The notes beneath the pieces are model-generated. The model was given only the letters and a program-made list of their open reading frames with translations. It made no database searches and was not told the DNA's origin. Below, in pieces: positions 1 to 8,051 of a stretch of DNA of 64,000 nucleotides. The translations under genes and the position numbers were made by a program. The number at the start of each line of letters is the position of its first letter. Positions within the stretch are counted from its first letter, which is position 1. The DNA lies in contig NZ_CP085224.1 in the NCBI RefSeq assembly GCF_044803115.1, positions 744,001-808,000 on the forward strand, read 5' to 3'. Source of the stretch: Caenispirillum salinarum_A (GTDB taxonomy: Bacteria; Pseudomonadota; Alphaproteobacteria; Rhodospirillales; Rhodospirillaceae).

Positions 1-1
1 C

Positions 2-88
2 GAGGCCAAGCGTACGGGAAGAAACAGGGTTGTCCCCGCCGCGACGGCGGTGCCGACGGACGAGCAGCAGGGCATCTCCGGCTGCTGA
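2..88 (+). CDS. C-terminal tail of a probable GGDEF (diguanylate cyclase) protein, cut by the window edge
   Basis: The first 28 codons stay open from the window edge to a TGA at 86-88. They read EAKRTGRNRVV followed by a short hydrophilic tail. The motif AK-x-x-GRNRV is the usual end of GGDEF domains, where a tyrosine-containing 'ALY.AK' helix leads into 'GRNRV'. The body of the gene, including the active site, lies outside the window, so activity cannot be judged. It sits about 100 bases upstream of a hybrid kinase on the same strand, in a region that also encodes an EAL phosphodiesterase, so a c-di-GMP role fits. The call rests on one short motif. Confidence 0.5.
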   Translation, partial: EAKRTGRNRVVPAATAVPTDEQQGISGC

Positions 89-186
89 GGCGGAGCGCGC
101 CGTCATCACCGATAAAGAATCGACGCAGGTCGCCCGTCGCGACTGCAGACGCTTGCGGTAGACCTGCCGCAGTGGGGGAACAGGCC

Positions 187-3100
187 ATGGATAATAATAC
201 CGAAATAAATGCCGGTTCGGCATTCCGTAGTGAAGACGACCGCCTTGAGCGGCTGCGCGCCTACGACATCCTCGACACGCCGCCAGAGGAGAACTTCGAC
301 CGCCTGACTCTTTTGGCATCGCACCTGCTGAACATGCCGGTGGCGGCGGTGTCCCTGATCGACGCCCACCGGCAGTGGTTCAAGTCCTCCGTCGGCCTCG
401 GCATGCGGGAGACGCCGCGGGATCAGGCGTTTTGCGCCCATTCCATGCTGGGGGATACGATCATGGAGATCCCCGACGCAACGCAGGATCCGCGCTTCGT
501 CAACACCCCCCTGGTGACGGGCGATCCCGGCATACGGTTCTACGCCGGCGCACCCCTCAAGACACCGGACGGCGTATCGCTTGGCAGCCTGTGCGTTGTC
601 GACACCCGGCCCCGGCGCCTCACGCCCGCCCAGCGGATGATCCTGACCGATCTGGCGGCCCTCGTCGGCGATGCCCTGGAAGCGCGCCTTGCGTTGAAGA
701 AGGCGAGCGAGCGAGAGCGGGACCTGCGTCTTGCGCATGCGGCGCGCCACTTGGGCGAGGAGCGCCACAGGGCGGTGATCGACAGCGCGAACGACGCCAT
801 CGTCACGATCGACTCCAAGGGCATCGTCCGCAGCGCCAACCCCGCCTGTGAGCGCATCTTCGGCTGGAGTCCGCACGAACTCATCGGTGCCGATGTCCGC
901 CGCCTGATGCCGACGGATGTGGCAGCCGACCACGACAGGCACATCGCCCATTACGAGGAAACCGGAACCGCCGGAATCATCGGCATCGGCCGCGAGGTCA
1001 TGGGCCTGCGCCGCGACGGCACGCGATTTCCGCTCGATATCTCCATCAGCGAAGCCATGACGCCCGAAGGCGGCCGCCTTTACACGGGGATCATGCGCGA
1101 CATTTCGGACCGGCGCCGCACCGAGGACCTCCTCGAGGACCGGACGCGCACGCTGAAGCTGGCCGAGAGGGTCGCCGGGCTCGGTCATTGGCGGATGGAC
1201 ATCGCGACGGGAACGTTCGACTGGTCGGACGGCCTGTACCGCATATACGGGCTGTCGCGGGACGAGACCCCGCCCACGCTGGACACCCTCTTCATCCATG
1301 GTCATCCGGGAGACCGGAAACTTCTTGAAGACGTGCTGCCCCGCGCGGAGACGGCGACCGAACCGTTTTGCGTCCAGCGCAGGATCGTGCGCCAGGATGG
1401 CGAAGAGCGCGCGCTCGCCACCACCGTATGCCCGGAGCGGGATGAACACGGGCGTCTCGTCGCCCTGTTCGGCGTGACGCAGGATGTGACGGGCCAGGTT
1501 CGCACCGAGCGCGAGCTACGGGAGAAACAGGAGTTGCTCGACAAGGCGACCCGGTTCGCCAACGTCGGGACCTGGGAGATCGACCTGCAGAGCCGGGAAC
1601 TGACCTTTTCAGATCAGGCGGCCGCCCTTTTCGGCGACGACCGGGGGGCAACCCGTGTGCCCGCGTCTCATTTCTTTTCCTATCTCCATCCAGACGACCG
1701 GCCGCGCGTAAGGCAAGCTGTTGGATACTGCCTGGAGGGGGCAGAGTACGATATCGAATACCGGATCTTCAGGAGGGATGGCACGCTCCGGTGGATGCAC
1801 GCATGCGGAAGCGTCGAAAGCGACGCCTCGGACGGCCCGGCGCATCTGGTGGGCATCATCACGGACATCACGCGGCGCAAGGAGGCTGAACTGGCCCTGG
1901 CCGAGAGCCGCCGGCAACTGGAAGTCGCCATCGAGAACATCACGGACGGTTTCCTTCTGCTTGATGAAGAGGACCGCGTCGTTCTTTCGAACGGCCGCGC
2001 CCGCGACCTCATGCCGGGAAGCGGCGGGGACGGAAATCGCGGCATCACGTTCGCCGAAGTCGTTCGCCGCGGCGTGGCGAGCGGCTTCTATCCCGATGCC
2101 GAGGGATGCGAGGAGGACTTCATCGCCGACCGGCTCGCGCGGCACCGTCAGCCTGACGAGACTGGTGAAATCCGCGTTCGAAACCGCGACGGCGCGGTTC
2201 GCTGGATCCGCATCGGCGAGCGAGCCCTGCCCTGCGGGGGGCGCGTCGGCATCCGCACGGACATTACGGAACTGAAGGAAGCGCGCGAGGAAGCGGATCG
2301 GGCGAACAGCGCCAAGTCCGAATTCCTGTCGGCCATGAGCCACGAGTTGCGCACACCACTCAACGCCATTCTCGGCTTCGCACAGGTGCTGGAAGGATCG
2401 CGCCGGGACCCCCTGAACGACCGCCAGAAATCGCATGTCCAGCAGATCTTGAAGGGCGGCCGGCACCTTCTGGAACTGATCAACGAGGTCCTGGACCTTG
2501 CGCGGATTGAAGCGGGCAAGATGAACCTCTCCATTGAGACGGTGCGCGTTGCCGACGTGCTCGAGCACTGCGTGCCGGTCGCCGAAACCCTCGCCGCCCG
2601 TCGCGGCATCACCGTCACCGTCGAGGCGGAGGAGGCCCCAGCCGTCGTCAGGGCCGACCTGACCCGGCTCAATCAGGTTATCCTCAACCTCTTGTCCAAC
2701 GGCGTGAAATACAACCGGGAGAACGGGACCCTCACCCTGTCCGTCTCTGCCACCCAGGAGGGCACGGCGCGCTTTGCCGTCACGGATACGGGACCGGGAA
2801 TCCCGCCGGAGAACATGGAGCGCCTCTTCCGCCCCTTCGACCGGCTGGGCGCTGAGGCGACCGAAATTGAAGGCACCGGAATCGGCCTCAGCCTGACCCG
2901 CGAACTGGTGGAGCGCATGGACGGCAGCATCGCGGTGCGAAGCACCGTCGGGGTCGGCTCGACCTTTTCGGTGGACATTCCCATGCCCGAGGAAGCGGTC
3001 CTCGACGGGGCCAGGCGGGCCGGAAAGACCCGCGCCTGGTCGGCCGGGCCGACGAGCCTGCGGGTGCTCTATGTGGAGGACAACCCCGCGAACATGGCCC

Positions 3101-3456
3101 TCATGCAGGAAGTCATGGCGGAATACGACGGCGTGGAGCTTCTGACGGCCCACAATGCCGAACTGGGGCTGGAGATCGCCCGCAGTGAAAACGTCCAACT
3201 GATCATCCTCGACATCAACCTTCCGGGCATGGACGGCTACAGGGCCTTGGACGCCATCCGGGCCGAGCCGGCGCTGGCGTTCGTCGCCACCATGGCACTC
3301 AGCGCCGACGCCACGGCCGGGGCGATGCGGCGGGGTCTTGAGGCCGGATTCGATGCCTACCTCACCAAACCGGTGGTCATTTCTTCTCTGATGGAGGCGA
3401 TCGACATGGCCTTGGGCAGGGCAGAGTCCAGCCCTTACACCCGCCGAAAGTCGTGA
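187..3456 (+). CDS. GAF–PAS(x4) hybrid sensor histidine kinase with C-terminal receiver
   Basis: This 1089-residue protein has no membrane segments and is probably cytoplasmic. In order: GAF (about 15-160), four PAS domains (about 190-305, 320-435, 445-560, 575-690), HisKA with SHELRTPLN (phospho-acceptor His719), an HATPase domain with N-box NLLSNGVKYN and glycine boxes DTGPGIP and GTGIGLSL, then a receiver (about 955-1080) with phospho-acceptor Asp1009 in LDINLPGMDGY. It should autophosphorylate and pass phosphate to its own receiver in response to cytosolic cues. I chose the ATG at 187 because GGGGGAA (174-180) lies six bases upstream; a GTG at 172 is an alternative. Its GAF domain closely resembles the free GAF protein at 6304-7020. 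Signal and output are unknown. Confidence 0.93.
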   Translation: MDNNTEINAGSAFRSEDDRLERLRAYDILDTPPEENFDRLTLLASHLLNMPVAAVSLIDAHRQWFKSSVGLGMRETPRDQAFCAHSMLGDTIMEIPDATQDPRFVNTPLVTGDPGIRFYAGAPLKTPDGVSLGSLCVVDTRPRRLTPAQRMILTDLAALVGDALEARLALKKASERERDLRLAHAARHLGEERHRAVIDSANDAIVTIDSKGIVRSANPACERIFGWSPHELIGADVRRLMPTDVAADHDRHIAHYEETGTAGIIGIGREVMGLRRDGTRFPLDISISEAMTPEGGRLYTGIMRDISDRRRTEDLLEDRTRTLKLAERVAGLGHWRMDIATGTFDWSDGLYRIYGLSRDETPPTLDTLFIHGHPGDRKLLEDVLPRAETATEPFCVQRRIVRQDGEERALATTVCPERDEHGRLVALFGVTQDVTGQVRTERELREKQELLDKATRFANVGTWEIDLQSRELTFSDQAAALFGDDRGATRVPASHFFSYLHPDDRPRVRQAVGYCLEGAEYDIEYRIFRRDGTLRWMHACGSVESDASDGPAHLVGIITDITRRKEAELALAESRRQLEVAIENITDGFLLLDEEDRVVLSNGRARDLMPGSGGDGNRGITFAEVVRRGVASGFYPDAEGCEEDFIADRLARHRQPDETGEIRVRNRDGAVRWIRIGERALPCGGRVGIRTDITELKEAREEADRANSAKSEFLSAMSHELRTPLNAILGFAQVLEGSRRDPLNDRQKSHVQQILKGGRHLLELINEVLDLARIEAGKMNLSIETVRVADVLEHCVPVAETLAARRGITVTVEAEEAPAVVRADLTRLNQVILNLLSNGVKYNRENGTLTLSVSATQEGTARFAVTDTGPGIPPENMERLFRPFDRLGAEATEIEGTGIGLSLTRELVERMDGSIAVRSTVGVGSTFSVDIPMPEEAVLDGARRAGKTRAWSAGPTSLRVLYVEDNPANMALMQEVMAEYDGVELLTAHNAELGLEIARSENVQLIILDINLPGMDGYRALDAIRAEPALAFVATMALSADATAGAMRRGLEAGFDAYLTKPVVISSLMEAIDMALGRAESSPYTRRKS

Positions 3457-3502
3457 GGCGCCCCGGCGGACATATGATTTTCCTAATATGCATAGTTACC
3501 CG

Positions 3503-3529
3503 TTGATACCCTAAGGCAAGTGTTATACT
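3503..3529 (+). promoter_or_regulatory. Candidate promoter in the AT-rich gap before the REC–EAL operon
   Basis: The 292-base gap 3457-3748 holds an AT-rich patch unlike its surroundings. It contains TTGATA (3503-3508) and TATACT (3524-3529), separated by 15 bases, which is short for a sigma-70-type promoter. It lies about 220 bases upstream of the first gene of the coupled series starting at 3749. This is pattern matching only. The rest of the gap shows nothing recognisable. Confidence 0.3.
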
Positions 3530-3748
3530 CCGAAAGGGTGCGAAAGGTATAGTTGAGGCCGGTAGAGCAGGCCTACCCGGGCAGGTCAAGGGGACCGCCC
3601 AGACTCACACCAATAGAACGATGGTGCCGCCTTGTCGGCCCGTCGCATCGGACCCAGCGGGGGCGTTGAGCCGGCGGCCCGGATGCCTTCCTGCGACCTC
3701 AGGACGCATCCAGGACTGGCTTCCCGTTCGGATGGGAAGGGGAGAGCC

Positions 3749-4195
3749 ATGTCCGCTCCGCAAATAGTCATCATCGATCCTTACCTCGAGCTTGCAGAGT
3801 ATCTTGCGGACGAGGCGCGAGATCTTGGCTTCTCCACCGTGATCGAGCGCACAGAAGACGCGACCGCACTTCGCCGCGCGGCCGAAAGTGCAGACGCAGT
3901 CATCGTGGACACCGTCCATTTCGGGGCGCAGTGGCTCGACCTGGCACCCAATCCTGAGACCCTGGGGACAGGGCCCGTCGCGATCTTAACGGGAGCGTGT
4001 GACGTGCCCGCGTTGGAACTGGACGCAGGGTTCTGCCGCGTCCTCGGCGTCCGGGTGAGCGGCATTCTTCCCAAGCCCCTGGACCAGGCGGAGGTGACAT
4101 TGGCGCTGCGGGCGACGCTGTGGGCGGCGCGTGCCCGCGCCGCCGCCAGGCCGTCGATTCAATGGCCGGATGCCGACGGAGGGCGCGATGACTGA
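3749..4195 (+). CDS. Atypical single-domain receiver protein
   Basis: This 148-residue protein folds as one response-regulator receiver by pattern: beta-1 reads VIIDPY with one acidic residue instead of the usual pair, a candidate phospho-Asp lies in AVIVDTVHF, the Thr in AILTG and the Lys in ILPKPL. It has no output domain. The ATG at 3749 follows GGAAGGGGAGAG and is preferred over an upstream in-frame ATG at 3632. Its stop overlaps the next gene's start by eight bases, so it is probably translationally coupled to the REC–EAL protein. Its first 28 residues are echoed in a truncated reading frame at 11290-11451, which shows the cassette was once duplicated. Confidence 0.75.
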   Translation: MSAPQIVIIDPYLELAEYLADEARDLGFSTVIERTEDATALRRAAESADAVIVDTVHFGAQWLDLAPNPETLGTGPVAILTGACDVPALELDAGFCRVLGVRVSGILPKPLDQAEVTLALRATLWAARARAAARPSIQWPDADGGRDD

Positions 4196-5393
4196 CCAGC
4201 CCCTTCTGGTGATCATCGACGACGAGCCGGACATGATCGACGTTATGGCCGAAATCGGCGACCGGCTCGGGTATGACGTGCTCTCCCACCTGAACGCCCG
4301 GGACTTCTGGGACGCGCCGCCGCGGGATGGCACCGTCGTCATCCTCGACCTCAGCATGCCCGACATGGACGGCATCGACTTCATTCGCGAGTTGTCCAAG
4401 TCCGGGCCCGAAGTGCGCCTGGTTCTCAGCAGCGGCCACGGCGAGCGGATGCTCGACGCCGCCAGGCGGATCGCCACGGAACGGGGCCTCACCGTCATCG
4501 GAACCTTGCCGAAGCCCTTCGGCTTCGAGGACCTGAAGCGCATTCTGCAGGCGACCCGGCCGGCCGCCCGCCCCTGCGGCAACGGATGCCGATGGGCCCC
4601 CGAACTGAAGGACCTCCGTCGTGCCCTCGCCGAAGGCGAGATCGTCCCGTACTTCCAGCCACAGGTGAACCTCCGGACCCTGCGCCTGACTGGAGCCGAA
4701 GCCCTGGTACGGTGGCCGCATCCGGACCATGGGATGGTTACGCCGGACAGGCTGGTACCGCTCGTCCTGGAGGCGGGCCTGGAATCGGATCTGATCCTGG
4801 CCCTGATCCGACAGAGCCTGGAAACGGTGGACGTTCTGTCGCGGCACGGCATCGGATGCCGGATGTCCGTCAATGCCTCCGCACCGGCTCTGCGCAGCTT
4901 CGCGCTTGCCGACGAAATCCTGTCTCTCTTGCGGGACCGGCACGATCCTTCGGTTCTGACCCTCGAGGTTACCGAGACGGGCGCCGTCGGACATCTTGCG
5001 GAAGCGCTCGACGTGTTGTCCCGACTGCGGCTCCGGGGCGTCCACCTCGCCATCGACGACTTCGGCACCGGTTACTCGTCTCTTCAGCAATTGGCGGCCC
5101 TGCCGTTCAACGAATTGAAGATCGACCGCTCCTTCATTGCAGGTGTGGACGAAAGCGGCAGCCGCCGCCGGATGCTCGACGGGATGGCCGACCTCGGGCG
5201 GCGCCTCGACATGACCGTGGTCGCCGAAGGCGTGGAGCGCGACGAGGAATGGCTGGCGGTGCGCGAGGCCGGCTGCGACATGGTGCAGGGCTACCTTATC
5301 GCCCGTCCGATGCCCGCGGCGGATTTCGTCGACTGGTGTCGGACCTGGAACCGCACCCGCACGCTCCACCCTCGTTCGGGAGCCACGGCATGA
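4188..5393 (+). CDS. REC–EAL response regulator, probable c-di-GMP phosphodiesterase
   Basis: The 401-residue protein has an N-terminal receiver (about 1-120; IIDDEPD, phospho-Asp in VILDLSMPDMDG, Lys in TLPKPFG) and an EAL domain (about 140-390). The EAL catalytic set appears complete: EALVRW (Glu171), Asn in SVNAS, Glu in EVTET, DDFGTGYSSL (Asp290-Asp291), Lys in LKIDRSFI and Glu in VAEGVER. The layout matches RocR/VieA-type regulators in which receiver phosphorylation tunes hydrolysis of c-di-GMP to pGpG. It overlaps the preceding gene by eight bases and the following one by ATGA, so it belongs to a coupled operon. Activity is inferred from intact residues. Confidence 0.93.
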   Translation: MTDQPLLVIIDDEPDMIDVMAEIGDRLGYDVLSHLNARDFWDAPPRDGTVVILDLSMPDMDGIDFIRELSKSGPEVRLVLSSGHGERMLDAARRIATERGLTVIGTLPKPFGFEDLKRILQATRPAARPCGNGCRWAPELKDLRRALAEGEIVPYFQPQVNLRTLRLTGAEALVRWPHPDHGMVTPDRLVPLVLEAGLESDLILALIRQSLETVDVLSRHGIGCRMSVNASAPALRSFALADEILSLLRDRHDPSVLTLEVTETGAVGHLAEALDVLSRLRLRGVHLAIDDFGTGYSSLQQLAALPFNELKIDRSFIAGVDESGSRRRMLDGMADLGRRLDMTVVAEGVERDEEWLAVREAGCDMVQGYLIARPMPAADFVDWCRTWNRTRTLHPRSGATA

Positions 5394-6307
5394 CGACCAT
5401 TCTCTGCATCGAAGACGAGCCCGACATGCGCGAACTGATCGTCACGCGGCTGGAAAGCGCGGGCTACCACACCCTCGAAGCCGGAACCGCGGCGGAAGGC
5501 CTTCGTCTCATAAACCGGTCACGGCCCGACCTGACGCTCTGCGATATCCGCCTGCCGGACATGGACGGCTATGGGCTGTTGATGGAACTGCGATTCCACC
5601 ATCCCAAGGCGGCCCTGATGCCGTTCATTTTCCTTACAGGCATGGACGCCCGCGAGGACCGCCTCAAAGGATTGGCGCTGGGAGCCGGGGACTACATCAC
5701 CAAACCGGTCGACTTCGAGCTGCTTCTGGCCGTGATCCACACCCACCTCAATATGGTCGAGCGCATCCGCGAACGGCACGAGCGGGAACTCGTGCGTCTG
5801 TACCGCGCCCTCGGTGAAAAGGCCGATGCCCCGAAGGGCGCGAAACCCGCGCCGGGGACCGCTGGCATTCCGATCCCCCGCGAAGAACTGCCGGCCGCGG
5901 CGGGCCCCCTGGTCGTCGGCGCATGTTCCGATTCGGTGTCCGTGCGGCGGTTGAGGGGCGTCGTGGAGCGCGCGGGACTGTCGTTTCTCGGGTCGACGAG
6001 CGGGGCGCATATCCTGCGGGTGGCCGAGAAGCGTCAACCTGTCGTGGCCTTCCTGTCCTATCAGACCGACGACATGATCGGCGCGATACTGGCCCGCGAA
6101 CTGCGTTCGCGCAGCCCCGGAACCGGCTGCATCCAGATCGCGCCGCCGGAACTGGGGCGCCTGCCCGATCCGTCCCGGATGCCCGACATCGACGACGCCA
6201 TCTTCTTCCCGTGCCCCGACCGCGACCTGATGAACGCGCTGACGCCGTGGATCGAGGCAGCCAAGGCGCTGGCGGCAACCGCCCGACCGATGGGAGGACG
6301 GCCATGA
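5390..6307 (+). CDS. Response regulator with a canonical receiver and a second, degenerate receiver-like domain
   Basis: Residues 1-125 form a canonical receiver: IEDEPDM, phospho-Asp52 in LCDIRLPDMDGY, Thr in IFLTG, and Lys in YITKPVDFE. After a basic and Pro/Ala-rich linker (about 130-170) comes a second alpha/beta domain (about 173-300). It begins GPLVVGACSDS, has AFLSYQTDD where a phospho-Asp would sit and FPCPDRD where Lys-Pro would sit, so it looks like a non-phosphorylatable pseudo-receiver. No DNA-binding or enzymatic output is visible. The start overlaps the EAL gene by ATGA and the end overlaps the GAF gene the same way. A shortened paralogue lies at 10835-11293. Confidence 0.82.
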   Translation: MTTILCIEDEPDMRELIVTRLESAGYHTLEAGTAAEGLRLINRSRPDLTLCDIRLPDMDGYGLLMELRFHHPKAALMPFIFLTGMDAREDRLKGLALGAGDYITKPVDFELLLAVIHTHLNMVERIRERHERELVRLYRALGEKADAPKGAKPAPGTAGIPIPREELPAAAGPLVVGACSDSVSVRRLRGVVERAGLSFLGSTSGAHILRVAEKRQPVVAFLSYQTDDMIGAILARELRSRSPGTGCIQIAPPELGRLPDPSRMPDIDDAIFFPCPDRDLMNALTPWIEAAKALAATARPMGGRP

Positions 6308-7020
6308 ACGCACGCCTGGAACAGGAACGCCTAGCCGCACTGCGGGCCTTCAGGGCGCTGGACAGCGCGCCCGAGCCCATCTTCGACAACCTGACGGAGC
6401 TGGCGGCATGGTCCTGCGAGGCCCCGACCGCCCTGGTGTCGCTGGTCGACGAATGGCGGCAGTGGTTCAAGGCGCGGGTGGGCCTCGATGCAAGCGAGAC
6501 GCCGCGGGAGGTCGCCTTCTGCGATCACGCCGTCCGTCAGGACGACGTGATGGTGGTCGAGGACGCCGCCTTGGACGATCGGTTCCGCGGCAATCCGCTC
6601 GTCACGGGCGTGCCGCACATCCGCTTCTATGCCGGTGCCCTGCTTCGGACCCGCGACGGACACATGCTCGGAACCTTGTGCGTGATCGACTACAGGCCCC
6701 GCACCCTGACGGCAGCTCAGCGAGCGGCGCTCGTCATGCTGGCCCGCCAGGTGATGACGCTGCTCGAATTCCGCAAGGTTTCGCTGGAAATGGCCGACGT
6801 GCTGGACGAACTCGCCGAACTGCGGCGTCTCGTACCGGTGTGCGCCTGGTGCCGGAACATCCGCGACGACGAGGGCTTCTGGCATCGCGTCGACCGATAC
6901 ATCGAACACCATACGATGCACGAGGTGACGCATGGCATCTGCCCCTCGTGTGCCGCAGCCGTCAAGAACGGCGGCGAAAAGGAGCCGCACACCGCGGATT
7001 GCACTCAGAGCAAACAATGA
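6304..7020 (+). CDS. GAF-domain protein with C-terminal paired-cysteine motif
   Basis: This 238-residue cytoplasmic protein has a GAF domain (about 15-165; RQWFKARVGL, TPREVAFCDHA, IRFYAGALLRT) closely like the N-terminal domain of the kinase at 187-3456. A short helix leads to a C-terminal module reading VCAWCRNIRDD and, about 30 residues on, THGICPSCAA. This two-CxxC arrangement with an intervening tryptophan and tyrosine recurs at the ends of many GAF/PAS signalling proteins and may bind a metal, though its role is not established. Translation is probably coupled to the upstream regulator by an ATGA overlap. It could sense a ligand or act as a partner for the neighbouring kinases; neither is shown. 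Confidence 0.82.
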   Translation: MNARLEQERLAALRAFRALDSAPEPIFDNLTELAAWSCEAPTALVSLVDEWRQWFKARVGLDASETPREVAFCDHAVRQDDVMVVEDAALDDRFRGNPLVTGVPHIRFYAGALLRTRDGHMLGTLCVIDYRPRTLTAAQRAALVMLARQVMTLLEFRKVSLEMADVLDELAELRRLVPVCAWCRNIRDDEGFWHRVDRYIEHHTMHEVTHGICPSCAAAVKNGGEKEPHTADCTQSKQ

Positions 7021-7047
7021 ACCATGTGCATGAGGAGGCTGGGACGG

Positions 7048-7590
7048 ATGAGGAAACTGTCAAGCGTGCCGATCGCGGCGAAACTGCCGGCGATCGTCAC
7101 CGCCCTGGCGGCCGTGGTGGTCGTCGTGACTGCCACCATCGCCTATGTGCAATCCTCGACGAGCCTGTGCGCCGCGTTGGAGGAGAAACTCGTCACTCTG
7201 CGCGAAACCCGCGCGGCGGCTATCGCCGCCTACGTCAAGAACATCCGCGAAGACCTGCAACTGATTGCCTCGAACGCCACGACGGTCGGCGCCGTCGAGC
7301 AGTTCCTCACCGGCCATGCCATGATGAGCGACGCAGCGGCCACACTCCCGAAACTGTACAACGGCAGAGAAACGACCTCGGCCCTGCGTGACGGCGTCGC
7401 CGCCTCCTCCGGCTTGGCCCCGGCAGGAACACGGGAAGTCTCCAGCAACATCGTCGGCGTCAACCGGGCCGCGGGGGAAACCCGCCGCGCCGCCGGGGAG
7501 GTTCTGGATGCCTCGGGCGAACTCTCCCGCCAGGGCGAAACACTGCGGACGGAAGTCGACGCCTTCATCGCCCGCATCCGGGCTGCGTAA
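7048..7590 (+). pseudogene. Internally deleted methyl-accepting chemotaxis protein (short in-frame remnant)
   Basis: The 180-residue product joins the two ends of a chemoreceptor. Residues 1-35 carry a positively charged start and one membrane helix. Residues 35-90 look like the start of a periplasmic sensor (EEKLVTLRETRAAAIAAYV, then IREDLQLIASN). From about residue 118 the sequence jumps to the usual extreme C-terminus of receptors (GTREVSSNIVGVN, then SGELSRQGETLR and a terminal FIARIRAA). The second membrane helix, HAMP domain and the CheA/CheW-binding hairpin tip are all missing, so it cannot signal normally. The frame remains open. The ATG at 7048 is chosen because GAGGAGG lies nine bases upstream. 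It could be a decayed gene or a retained small membrane protein. Confidence 0.72.
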
Positions 7591-7649
7591 GAGAGCCCTG
7601 CGGCGGTCGCAGCCCGGCCGTCGCAGACCCTTTGTTCGAATCTTGTGGG

Positions 7650-8051
7650 ATGAACGCCATGAACAGCGTCACCAACCGGAAAGTGGTGATTGTCGAGGAC
7701 GACCGGAACTGCTTGAAGCTCTACTCCGAGATCCTCCCGGAGTTCGGGTTCGACGTCATCTCGTCCGTCGACGGCCAAGACATCGAGAACGTCATTGCTC
7801 GGGAACGGCCGCTGGTCGCGATCTTCGATCTGGATCTTCCGGTCCGGAGCGGTCAAGAACTCGCCGCGGCCGTCCGGAGCCATCCCGCACAGCCGTCAGC
7901 ACCGCTGTGGGTGGTTTCGGCAAGCATCGACCAGCGCCAGGCCGAGCGGCATGGCGTGGAAGGATTTGACCGGGCGTATGCCAAGCCCGTCAGCGTCCGG
8001 CGGCTGCTGTCGGATCTGGAGGCGCTCGCGTCGGAGGCCGGCCGCGCATGA
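7650..8051 (+). CDS. Single-domain response regulator (CheY-like receiver)
   Basis: The protein is one receiver of about 133 residues. The acidic pocket is IVEDD, the phospho-Asp lies in AIFDLDLPVRSG, the Ser/Thr switch in VVSAS and the Lys in AYAKPV. No output domain follows, so it probably shuttles phosphate or acts by protein contact. Two in-frame ATGs (7650 and 7659) are possible; neither has a convincing ribosome site, and a TTG at 7632 is less likely. Its stop overlaps the start of the downstream hybrid kinase by ATGA, which makes that kinase its most likely partner. A 59-base gap separates it from the receptor remnant upstream. Confidence 0.85.
   Translation: MNAMNSVTNRKVVIVEDDRNCLKLYSEILPEFGFDVISSVDGQDIENVIARERPLVAIFDLDLPVRSGQELAAAVRSHPAQPSAPLWVVSASIDQRQAERHGVEGFDRAYAKPVSVRRLLSDLEALASEAGRA

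Noticed and set aside
1609..3198. Long minus-strand open frame opposite the GAF–PAS kinase
   Set aside because: It mirrors the codon positions of a well-supported kinase gene; long antisense frames are common in high-GC DNA. The product matches no family.
3900..5369. Long minus-strand open frame opposite the REC–EAL gene
   Set aside because: It is antisense to intact EAL catalytic motifs and has no ribosome site or domain.
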